A stretch of DNA of 5,184 nucleotides, from positions 1 through 5,184 of the forward strand of contig CALHTA010000043.1 of assembly GCA_938038645.1 (NCBI GenBank), given 5' to 3'. Shown one piece after another: positions 1 to 5,184 of the stretch. The notes below the pieces were generated by a model. That model saw only the letters and a program-made list of their open reading frames with translations. It did no database searches and was not told where the DNA came from. The stretch's first letter is position 1, and every line of letters begins with the position of its first letter. Source of the stretch: an uncultured Thiotrichaceae bacterium (lineage in GTDB: Bacteria; Pseudomonadota; Gammaproteobacteria; Thiotrichales; Thiotrichaceae). Made by a program: the position numbers and the translations under genes.

Positions 1-1
1 C

Positions 2-1426
2 GAATTTAAGCCTAAAGAGTTTACCGCCGAAGAAGATGGTGATGCTTATCTTTGCGCCTGTAAACACAGCGCCAACACACCTTTTTGTGATGGCACGCAT
101 AAGCAATTCACTGCTGAACAAGTCGGTCAAGAAGGGCCTGGACTGGCTGTCAATGTAGGGATTGATGCAGCACCCGTTGCAACTCCGACTCCGGAAGAGC
201 CTACCGTCGCGTTTATCCACCAGCTAGCGCGTGACGGATTATCAAAAATGGGGCACCACGGCCCAATGACTTCTATGGGCGTTCCAAGAAACGTGCTGCC
301 TCATTGGGATGATCTCCAGATAATGGCTGCGCAAATGGCACGCAAGCCTTTACTAGAAGATCAAGCTGTTGGAACAAAGCTGATTATTGGCCCAGAGGCA
401 AAGAGACCTCTTGAGCTAGACATTCCATTGTTTGTGTCTGATATGAGTTTTGGCGCGTTATCTGAAGAAGCTAAAACGGCCATGGCACGGGGTGCAGAAA
501 TGGCTGGAACCGGTATTTGTTCAGGTGAAGGCGGCATGCTTCCAGAAGAGCAAGCGGCTAACACACGCTATTTTTATGAGCTCGCCAGCGCTGAGTTTGG
601 CTACAAAGAAGAGTTACTAGAACGCGTACAAGCCTTCCACTTCAAGGGTGGTCAGGGTGCAAAAACAGGGACTGGGGGACATCTCCCTGGGAATAAAAAC
701 AAAGGTAAGATTTCTGAAGTACGCGGCATCCCCGAAGGTGAAGCCGCAATTTCACCCCCTACGTTTAAAGACTTATCGTCAGTGGCAGACTTCAAACGCT
801 TCGCTGATCGAGTTCGCGAAGTTAGTGGCGGAGTCCCTGTTGGTTTTAAGCTCAGCGCCAATCATATCGAGCGTGATATACAGTTTGCGCTCGACGCTTC
901 AGCCGATTACATCATCTTAGACGGACGTGGCGGCGGCACTGGTGCGGCTCCAGAAATGTTCCGTGATCATATTAGCGTGCCAACAATTCCAGCTTTAGCA
1001 CGTGCACGACGTTATCTTGATGAACAGGGTGCCAGCGGACGTGTAACGCTGATTATTACCGGCGGTCTTCGCGTGCCGATTGATTTTGTCAAAGCGATGG
1101 CTCTAGGTGCTGATGGTGTTGCTGTTTCTAACAGTGCAATGCAATCAATAGGCTGTGTGGCTGCGCGTATGTGCAACTCTAACAACTGCCCTGCGGGTAT
1201 AGCGACACAAAAAGCTGATTTACGCCAGCGGCTCAATGTTGAGAAATCTTCTCAGCAGTTAGCCAATTTCTTCAGCGCTTCTACTGAGCTTATGCAGGTG
1301 ATGGCTAGAGCGTGTGGTCATAACCACTTGAACCAGTTTACTAAAGACGACTTAGCCACTTGGAAGCGTGATATGGCCTACTTATCTGGCGTTAGCTACG
1401 CCGGTTATTCGATTGATCATTCTTAA
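2..1426 (+). CDS. CDGSH iron-sulfur / glutamate synthase-type FMN fusion protein (5' end missing)
   Basis: The frame is open from the left edge, giving 474 visible residues; the true start lies outside the window. Visible residues 18-33 form a complete CDGSH motif (C18-x-C20, then S23, P27, C29-D-G-T-H33), which in this family binds a 2Fe-2S cluster through three Cys and one His. A Pro/Ala-rich linker (about 34-68) leads into a domain matching the synthase part of glutamate synthase: SDMSFGALS (residues 146-154), QGAKTGTGGHLPG (218-230), GRGGGTGAAP (308-317) and a C-x5-C-x4-C cluster motif (C385, C391, C396) followed by PAGIATQ, the usual 3Fe-4S ligands. FMN and 3Fe-4S binding in the cytoplasm are therefore expected. 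No class II glutaminase domain is visible, so ordinary glutamine-dependent GOGAT activity is not supported; the real substrate and electron donor are unknown. The visible CDGSH segment resembles the second of two tandem copies, so another may lie upstream (inference). Confidence 0.93.
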   Translation, partial: EFKPKEFTAEEDGDAYLCACKHSANTPFCDGTHKQFTAEQVGQEGPGLAVNVGIDAAPVATPTPEEPTVAFIHQLARDGLSKMGHHGPMTSMGVPRNVLPHWDDLQIMAAQMARKPLLEDQAVGTKLIIGPEAKRPLELDIPLFVSDMSFGALSEEAKTAMARGAEMAGTGICSGEGGMLPEEQAANTRYFYELASAEFGYKEELLERVQAFHFKGGQGAKTGTGGHLPGNKNKGKISEVRGIPEGEAAISPPTFKDLSSVADFKRFADRVREVSGGVPVGFKLSANHIERDIQFALDASADYIILDGRGGGTGAAPEMFRDHISVPTIPALARARRYLDEQGASGRVTLIITGGLRVPIDFVKAMALGADGVAVSNSAMQSIGCVAARMCNSNNCPAGIATQKADLRQRLNVEKSSQQLANFFSASTELMQVMARACGHNHLNQFTKDDLATWKRDMAYLSGVSYAGYSIDHS

Positions 1427-1434
1427 AAGCGCTT

Positions 1435-1483
1435 AAAAAAAGGGGCCAGTTCATGATGTTACTCACAAACTGGCCCCATTTTT
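1435..1483. terminator. Bidirectional rho-independent terminator
   Basis: A perfect 10-bp stem (GGGGCCAGTT at 1442-1451 with AACTGGCCCC at 1468-1477) encloses a 16-nt loop. It is flanked by seven A (1435-1441) on the left and by ATTTTT (1478-1483) on the right. It lies between the convergent ends of the CDGSH/glutamate synthase gene (stop 1426) and the small secreted protein gene (stop 1503). It can therefore terminate both, and the U7 tract on the minus-strand transcript makes that direction the stronger one. Confidence 0.92.
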
Positions 1484-1502
1484 CAACTAGTAATTATTTA
1501 AA

Positions 1503-1922
1503 TTACTTAGCCATCTGGCGTGGTTTAGCCATTTTGCAGCTGTAGCTGTGCTTATGTCCACTTGGTGCTGCGTGAGTGTGCACCATAGAGTTTGTGCAGT
1601 GGTTTGCAGCATGTGAGTGTGCAGAACCCATAGCTTTTGGTGCCATTGCTGCTGGAGCCATAGCTTTAGGTGCTGCTTCAGCCGCTGGAGCAGCTTCTGC
1701 TGCAGGAGCTGCCATTTCAGTTTTAGCCATTTCACCGCCGCCACAAGCTTCTGAACCTGAACCTGATCCACTTGATGTAACGCAACCTGCAGATGACATA
1801 ACAGGACCGCTAGAGCTTACTACAACATGTGCGCCGTCGCCGCTATGTGCTTGAACGTTCATTGAGAATAAACCAGCAAGTAGCGCTGCAGGAAGAATAG
1901 TTGTAAATATTTTTTTACTCAT
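1503..1922 (-). CDS. Small secreted Ala/Met-rich, His/Cys-rich protein, putative metal binding
   Basis: The product has 139 residues. Residues 1-25 look like a Sec signal peptide: KK, then a hydrophobic stretch, with predicted cleavage after VQA25. There is no lipobox. The mature protein has a Ser/Gly region with a cysteine pair (C47, C60; AGCV ... EACGGGE), an Ala/Pro/Met/Glu low-complexity stretch with short repeats (about 68-98: AAPAAE twice, then APKAM-like units), and a tail (101-130) holding seven His (102, 104, 108, 115, 117, 123, 125) and two Cys (109, 129). Such a tail could bind Cu, Ni or Zn in the periplasm; this is inference. The Cys-pair region followed by an Ala/Pro linker recalls the N-terminal segment of some proteobacterial OmpA-family proteins, but no OmpA domain follows. 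A weak AAGG-type ribosome site precedes the ATG. A second minus-strand frame over the same DNA (1487-1771) is a Gln/Leu-rich by-product of the biased composition. Confidence 0.82.
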   Translation of the reverse strand: MSKKIFTTILPAALLAGLFSMNVQAHSGDGAHVVVSSSGPVMSSAGCVTSSGSGSGSEACGGGEMAKTEMAAPAAEAAPAAEAAPKAMAPAAMAPKAMGSAHSHAANHCTNSMVHTHAAPSGHKHSYSCKMAKPRQMAK

Positions 1923-1979
1923 AAGTTATACCTTTTTTGAGAATTTGGGACATTTATTAATAGCACATACAATCGCTTA

Positions 1980-2016
1980 ATTATAGTACCTCATGATTTC
2001 AACATTGTTTAACATT
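1980..2016 (-). promoter_or_regulatory. Candidate promoter with direct repeats, for the small secreted protein
   Basis: On the minus strand a consensus -10, TATAAT (1980-1985), lies about 57 bp upstream of the ATG at 1922. No good -35 hexamer occurs at 16-18 bp. Instead a direct repeat AATGTT-AAAC-AATGTT (2001-2016, period 10 bp) covers the -35 position and just upstream. This arrangement fits an activator-dependent promoter, but the DNA is AT-rich and chance matches are likely. Confidence 0.35.
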
Positions 2017-2084
2017 TAAATCAATTATATGAACGCTAGGGAGTGATTTTTTCTGGACAGGCGCTACCAAAACAAGCAATAAAA

Positions 2085-3458
2085 CTAGTGATACCTTGCA
2101 CCTTGCCGCCCTAACTCTTTTTGGATGTCTCTTACGCTAATCTCGGAAAATGGTTTACCCGACCTCACCGACAAAGCCGCGGCAATACCTGCGCCCTGAC
2201 CTGCTACCGCACAGCAAGCCATATTTCGAGTGGCTGCATGACTATCTCTATCACCACCAGTAGAACGACCTGAAACCAACATGTTCTCGATGCCTTTAGG
2301 TTGCAAATTCCGATACGGAATCTGAAAGTATCGCCCAGTGGTTGGGAGTATCAATATCCCATAGCCGTCGATAAACTCTGGGAAAATTCCAATACTGTCT
2401 TCAAAACGAGCCTGTTCCCGCACATCTTGTGCAGTCATATTGTATTCGCAATCAACCTTACGGGTATCTCTGATCCCTATCGACATACCAAAGTTTCTCA
2501 AACGAATTCCATCACACCCAGGGTTGTAATGACGGAGCGCTTCGATTGCTAACATTGCCTGACGTCGTCCTTCGATTTCAAACGTCGTTAAAGAGTCTGC
2601 ATCCGTACCATCACAACCGGCCATATGAACCAAATTCATATAAGTCAGTTCGCCCGTATCGTGCATCGCGCCCCAAGTGCCTGCGATGGTGTTTAAGTTT
2701 GGTGGGATCAATCCCTTTTCGATGGCTTTTTTAAACGGCTTTAACAGAAACGGCGAGAACATATCGTCCTCTTTGCCAGTGGTTTCAATATTCCATTCAC
2801 CGCCGCCGCCCCAATCTTTATAAGTCTGCGGGTCCGCTTTTATTTCATCCATGAATTTAGCCTTATCCACCCCTGCGACGTGAAACATGACCGAAGCAGC
2901 CATCATGTCTTCCTTAGGCGTTAGAAAAGTTGTTGCACCGGCACGCTCTGCCACATCTGCATCACCGGTCGCATCAATCACTCGGTCAGCCAGAATTGCT
3001 TCTCTGCCTGATTTGGACTCGGTAATAATCCCAGTAATTCTATTGCCGTCCATAATCGGAGCAACAAATTGTCGATGTAGCATTGGGTGTATATTCGGTT
3101 CGTTGATAACCAGCGTATCGGCTACGATTTTGAAACCTTCAGAATCAATTTCATAAGATAAAGATTGTGACTCTGGGACCGCTGCGCCCATTTCCTTAGC
3201 CATCTCTTCAAACTCACGAGCGATTCCGTTTGATTCCACGGTTTGCTCATGACGATACCAATGCATGCCTTCAACCCCCACCACGGTAAGATTGCCGCCA
3301 AAACAGCCGAAGCGCTCCACTAAGGTTACTTGAGCCCCAGCACGCGCAGCAGCTAAGGCCGCTGGTAAACCACCAGGGCCTGAGCCAACAACCAGCACTT
3401 CTGTACGGTGTATTATATCAATCTCACGAGCAGGTTCGTGCAACGTCATCTTTTCCAT
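2085..3458 (-). CDS. FAD-dependent oxidoreductase (FAD_oxidored-like)
   Basis: The product has 457 residues. It opens with a dinucleotide-binding Rossmann motif: VLVVGSGPGG (residues 21-30; G25, G27, G30) and the acidic strand end LVE48, followed by RFGCFGGNLT (49-58), which contacts FAD in this class of flavoproteins. A second family motif, VIDATGDADVAERAG, lies in the middle of the N-terminal half. Near the C-terminus the stretch SGRSTGGDRDSHAATRN, then CCAVAGQGAGIAAAL, is the usual FAD-closing segment. These features match the FAD_oxidored family (PF12831-type), whose members are mostly of unknown substrate. No signal peptide, NAD domain or iron-sulfur motif is visible, so it is probably a soluble cytoplasmic enzyme. 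It lies 73 bp downstream of the membrane protein gene on the same strand and is probably cotranscribed. The start at 3458 has GAGG 10 nt upstream, rather far; an ATG three codons further in is an alternative. No clear terminator follows the stop. Confidence 0.9.
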   Translation of the reverse strand: MEKMTLHEPAREIDIIHRTEVLVVGSGPGGLPAALAAARAGAQVTLVERFGCFGGNLTVVGVEGMHWYRHEQTVESNGIAREFEEMAKEMGAAVPESQSLSYEIDSEGFKIVADTLVINEPNIHPMLHRQFVAPIMDGNRITGIITESKSGREAILADRVIDATGDADVAERAGATTFLTPKEDMMAASVMFHVAGVDKAKFMDEIKADPQTYKDWGGGGEWNIETTGKEDDMFSPFLLKPFKKAIEKGLIPPNLNTIAGTWGAMHDTGELTYMNLVHMAGCDGTDADSLTTFEIEGRRQAMLAIEALRHYNPGCDGIRLRNFGMSIGIRDTRKVDCEYNMTAQDVREQARFEDSIGIFPEFIDGYGILILPTTGRYFQIPYRNLQPKGIENMLVSGRSTGGDRDSHAATRNMACCAVAGQGAGIAAALSVRSGKPFSEISVRDIQKELGRQGARYH

Positions 3459-3459
3459 T

Positions 3460-3513
3460 TCAGCTCGTCCTCAAAAAGCCATAATGGAAATATAGCAAGG
3501 TTGCAGCACCCAT
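3460..3513 (-). CDS. Possible 17-residue leader ORF before the flavoprotein gene
   Basis: In the gap between the membrane protein stop and the flavoprotein start, an ATG at 3513 opens 17 codons (MGAATLLYFHYGFLRTS) ending in TGA at 3460-3462. One base separates this stop from the flavoprotein ATG. A purine-rich GGGGGA lies 5 nt before the small ORF's ATG, a better-spaced ribosome site than the one directly before the flavoprotein. This would allow translational coupling. The ORF is too short to prove by composition and may be chance. Confidence 0.25.
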   Translation of the reverse strand: MGAATLLYFHYGFLRTS

Positions 3514-3531
3514 TACGATCCCCCAGCTGTT

Positions 3532-4224
3532 TTAAACCTTTTTAAACTTAGGTACGAAGTAGTTTAAGAACAATATCATCCCTACATAAGTCATTATTAG
3601 CGTGGGCACATTGGTATTGATGGGCATATTCAGCTCTGGAATGCCGAACCACTCCCTAAACGAAGTCGTCGCGATGAACAGGAGGAAGCCCACTCCAAAT
3701 ACAAATAACCCTATAATCGACATTTTATTGGTAGTCGTTCGCTGAATTCCTTGCTTTTTCTCACTGCTAAAAAAATACCAAAGCACTACGGCCGTGAACA
3801 CGGCTTCAATCGCTATCGCTAAGTAGACGTTAGTTTCGTAAAGGCCCAAGCCTACAGCATGTGTGTCAGCACCAAAAAAGTGGTGAGGATGACCTGAAAA
3901 GAAATCTAATACGAAATGCCCTACTATTAAAGCTGCTCCAATCAAACCAACTGCAGTACTTTTAAACCAAAATTTACCAATCAAAAAGACTGCTAGCACC
4001 CAAACTAATTGCGGTAGTAGGTCGTGACTGTAAACCATATCCACCGTCATATTGACTAAGGTCGCTCCAAACACATCACTTGGGCCTGTCGGCTCAAGAC
4101 CTAGGTAGTGAAAGACAAACCACAACAGATCTTGAAACTGTGAAACAATGAGAAAGAACAGCAAGCTGCCTTTTGGAAATTTTTGGTTGGCGACCAAAGC
4201 GGTTGAAAAGTGTCCTGCTAGCAT
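3532..4224 (-). CDS. Polytopic inner-membrane protein with YdjM-like His/Asp motifs
   Basis: The product has 230 residues and about six hydrophobic segments (roughly 20-40, 68-86, 91-110, 132-152, 168-188, 205-224), with a basic cytoplasmic-type loop KKQGIQRTTTNK between the fourth and fifth. Polar residues are clustered as in membrane-embedded putative metal hydrolases of the YdjM type: H5 (MLAGH), D32 (QDLLW), YSHD (65-68), H103-x3-D107 and GHPHH (111-115). I recognise the layout but not an exact family, and activity is unproven. It is the first gene of a probable two-gene operon with the flavoprotein and is divergent from the TetR gene, 93 bp away. The ATG at 4224 has GAGG 11 nt upstream, and the conserved-looking MLAGHFSTALVA start supports it. 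The alternative is a plain hypothetical membrane protein with a structural or transport role. Confidence 0.8.
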   Translation of the reverse strand: MLAGHFSTALVANQKFPKGSLLFFLIVSQFQDLLWFVFHYLGLEPTGPSDVFGATLVNMTVDMVYSHDLLPQLVWVLAVFLIGKFWFKSTAVGLIGAALIVGHFVLDFFSGHPHHFFGADTHAVGLGLYETNVYLAIAIEAVFTAVVLWYFFSSEKKQGIQRTTTNKMSIIGLFVFGVGFLLFIATTSFREWFGIPELNMPINTNVPTLIMTYVGMILFLNYFVPKFKKV

Positions 4225-4232
4225 AAGATTAC

Positions 4233-4252
4233 ACGCCTCTATATAGTGGTGT
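4233..4252. promoter_or_regulatory. Imperfect 20-bp palindrome over the membrane gene leader
   Basis: Centred between 4242 and 4243, eight of ten base pairs match (ACgCCtCTAT / ATAGtGGtGT), with a perfect CTATATAG core. It lies 9 bp before the membrane protein ATG and includes the GAGG ribosome site of that gene. It may be an operator for a second regulator, a second site for the neighbouring TetR protein, or an RNA hairpin masking the ribosome site. The sequence alone does not decide between these. Confidence 0.35.
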
Positions 4253-4277
4253 TAAATATAAAGTACTATGCAGTATC

Positions 4278-4306
4278 ATAATAATTAGCACAAGATAAAA
4301 TACCAA
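4278..4306 (-). promoter_or_regulatory. Candidate sigma70 promoter for the membrane protein/flavoprotein pair
   Basis: On the minus strand, TTGGTA (4301-4306, four of six matches to the -35 consensus) is separated by 17 bp from TATTAT (4278-4283, five of six matches to the -10). Transcription would begin near 4270, giving a leader of about 46 nt to the ATG at 4224. The -35 lies inside the palindrome at 4301-4312, so a bound repressor would block it. Confidence 0.45.
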
Positions 4307-4312
4307 CTGGTA
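4301..4312. promoter_or_regulatory. Candidate TetR operator
   Basis: TACCA-AC-TGGTA is an inverted repeat with perfect 5-bp arms, 5 bp before the ATG of the TetR gene (4318) and overlapping the best -35 of the divergent pair. Short ACC/GGT palindromes of this kind, placed between a regulator and its divergent target, are common for TetR-family proteins. Binding here would be expected to repress both directions. The flanks are only partly symmetric, so the exact operator extent is uncertain. Confidence 0.5.
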
Positions 4313-4317
4313 ATTAA

Positions 4318-4920
4318 ATGAAGCAAACTAAACCACCCAGAGGCAGACCAAAAACACTTGATCGTGATCAGGTGATTAATATCGCAATGATGAGCTATTG
4401 GACCGAGGGGCCGATGAATGTTTCCCTTAATGAGATTTGTAAACGTGCAGGCGTTTCAAAACCAGGGGTGTATCGAGAATTTGGGAGCGAGGACGGGCTA
4501 AAGCATACGGTGCTGTCAGCATACAGCAGGCTTTTAATCGAACAGTTTCAACCGCTTTTAAACAGAGATAAAAGCTTTGAGGAAACTTTAGAAACACTCA
4601 TTGCTATTGCACTGCAAGACAAAAGCGAACAAGAGCTACCCTCAGGGTGCTTGCACGTTGCCTCGTGCAACTGTATCGAGCAATTAGGCATACATACGGC
4701 AGAGATAACAACTGAAATCCGCGAGCATATATTAGCCAATTACGAGACGATTATTGAACGTGCGAAAAAAAGAGGCGAGTTTAAGTCTGAACTGTCAACT
4801 CGCTTAGCTGCACTGTATATCAACGAGCAGATTGGCAACGCTATGCTGCAACAAAAGCGCGGCGAATCTGCTGAAGATATTAAAGCTATTTTAACACTAT
4901 CACTTTCAGTATTAGTTTGA
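4318..4920 (+). CDS. TetR/AcrR-family transcriptional regulator
   Basis: The product has 200 residues, the usual length for the family. After a basic start with RGRPKT (8-13), a motif often seen at the N-terminus of TetR proteins, comes the three-helix DNA-binding domain: residues 18-28 form helix 1, and VSLNEICKRAGVSKPGVYREF (35-55) is the helix-turn-helix, followed by GSEDGL. The rest is a helical ligand-binding and dimerisation domain, with GCLHVASCNC (110-119) in the middle. The cysteines there (111, 117, 119) could take part in sensing, but this is inference. The gene is divergent from the membrane protein/flavoprotein pair with a palindrome in the shared gap, so autoregulation and local control of that pair are likely. 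The start at 4318 has no strong ribosome site, yet it keeps the full basic arm; the next ATG codons fall inside helix 1. Confidence 0.92.
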   Translation: MKQTKPPRGRPKTLDRDQVINIAMMSYWTEGPMNVSLNEICKRAGVSKPGVYREFGSEDGLKHTVLSAYSRLLIEQFQPLLNRDKSFEETLETLIAIALQDKSEQELPSGCLHVASCNCIEQLGIHTAEITTEIREHILANYETIIERAKKRGEFKSELSTRLAALYINEQIGNAMLQQKRGESAEDIKAILTLSLSVLV

Positions 4921-5184
4921 AGGGTTACTCCAATCGGCAGGCTCTAGACTGCAAGCACTGTAGCCCGATACAGGAGATGCCTTTCTACCCAGTCTATAAT
5001 CCACTGGATGCTTACAAACACCGTCTTTATCTATCTCAAAACTACCAAAGACTAATTCTGGAGGTGGCACAATTCCTGGATAACCTGGCCCCGGCAATCT
5101 CGGTGAGCCACCACCTTCCATGACCGGAGTGTTTAATAGCGTCTCACGAGCCGCAGGCTTATCAAAGTTTATTCCTGCCTTACC
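4912..5184 (-). CDS. Unrecognised protein, C-terminal 90 residues only
   Basis: On the minus strand the frame is open from the right edge to TAA at 4912-4914, giving 90 residues; the ATG at 5121 is probably internal because 21 sense codons precede it. The visible part is rich in Gly and Pro (for example EGGGSPRLPGPGYPG and IVPPPELVFGSF), then has two cysteines spaced as DKDGVCKHP and SGYSACSL, and ends in PADWSNPSN. No domain is recognised. The composition, with Gly/Pro turns and paired Cys, would suit an exported or surface protein, but no signal region is visible. Its stop overlaps the 3' end of the TetR gene by 9 bp, convergently. A plus-strand frame over the same DNA (4917-5123, TTG start) is less convincing. 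Confidence 0.6.
   Translation of the reverse strand, partial: GKAGINFDKPAARETLLNTPVMEGGGSPRLPGPGYPGIVPPPELVFGSFEIDKDGVCKHPVDYRLGRKASPVSGYSACSLEPADWSNPSN

Noticed and set aside
1655..1725. Short DNA repeats considered as a tandem repeat or CRISPR-like array
   Set aside because: They are codon-level repeats encoding Ala/Pro/Met/Glu units inside a coding gene; there are no regular spacers.
1487..1771. Minus-strand Gln/Leu-rich frame inside the small secreted protein gene
   Set aside because: It is a shifted reading of the Ala-rich GCA/GCT repeats and lacks its own ribosome site; the overlapping frame has a clear signal peptide and His/Cys tail.
1576..1854. Plus-strand Ala-rich frame opposite the small secreted protein
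   Set aside because: Antisense shadow of the same repeats, with no upstream signals.
2030..2084. Terminator downstream of the flavoprotein gene
   Set aside because: A run of A or T is present, but no GC-rich hairpin of useful length precedes it on the minus strand.
2301..3156. Three plus-strand frames opposite the flavoprotein gene
   Set aside because: They lie fully antisense to a well-supported FAD oxidoreductase with intact motifs and resemble no protein family.
4264..4275. TACT-ATGC-AGTA inverted repeat in the divergent gap
   Set aside because: The arms are only 4 bp and the flanks are not symmetric; expected by chance in AT-rich DNA.
4917..5123. Plus-strand frame of 68 codons with a TTG start after the TetR gene
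   Set aside because: It begins at a rare start overlapping the TetR stop, has no ribosome site, and lies opposite a minus-strand frame that continues to the window edge and reads as a more coherent protein.

Overview
The window looks like chromosomal DNA from a gammaproteobacterium, possibly marine or methylotroph-like. That placement is only an inference, from moderate base composition, the protein families present and an OmpA-type cysteine motif in one secreted protein; no rRNA or other marker is present. It holds four complete protein genes, two genes cut by the window edges, one possible 17-codon leader ORF, and little intergenic DNA. No tRNA, rRNA, CRISPR array or insertion sequence was seen.

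Left part (1-1500): the 3' part of a plus-strand gene for a fusion protein, with a CDGSH iron-sulfur domain at the front and an FMN/3Fe-4S glutamate-synthase-type domain behind. The reading frame is open to the left edge, so the first in-frame ATG at 248 is internal. The gene ends at a strong hairpin with an A-tract on one side and a T-tract on the other, which serves both this gene and the facing minus-strand gene.

Centre-left (1503-2084): a minus-strand gene for a small secreted protein of low complexity, rich in Ala and Met in the middle and in His and Cys at the end, probably metal-binding. Upstream lie a consensus -10 hexamer without a good -35, and a 10-bp-spaced direct repeat where the -35 should be.

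Centre-right (2085-4920): a small regulated module. A TetR-type repressor (plus strand) diverges from a minus-strand pair: a polytopic membrane protein with a His/Asp motif set like YdjM-type membrane hydrolases, then an FAD-dependent oxidoreductase. The 93-bp divergent gap holds a perfect-arm palindrome that overlaps both the best -35 for the pair and the translation start region of the repressor. A second, imperfect palindrome lies over the ribosome-binding region of the membrane gene. The simplest reading is that the TetR protein controls itself and the membrane-flavoprotein pair in response to an unknown ligand; the substrate cannot be told from sequence.

Right edge (4912-5184): the C-terminal 90 residues of an unrecognised minus-strand protein, whose stop overlaps the end of the TetR gene by 9 bp in convergent orientation.
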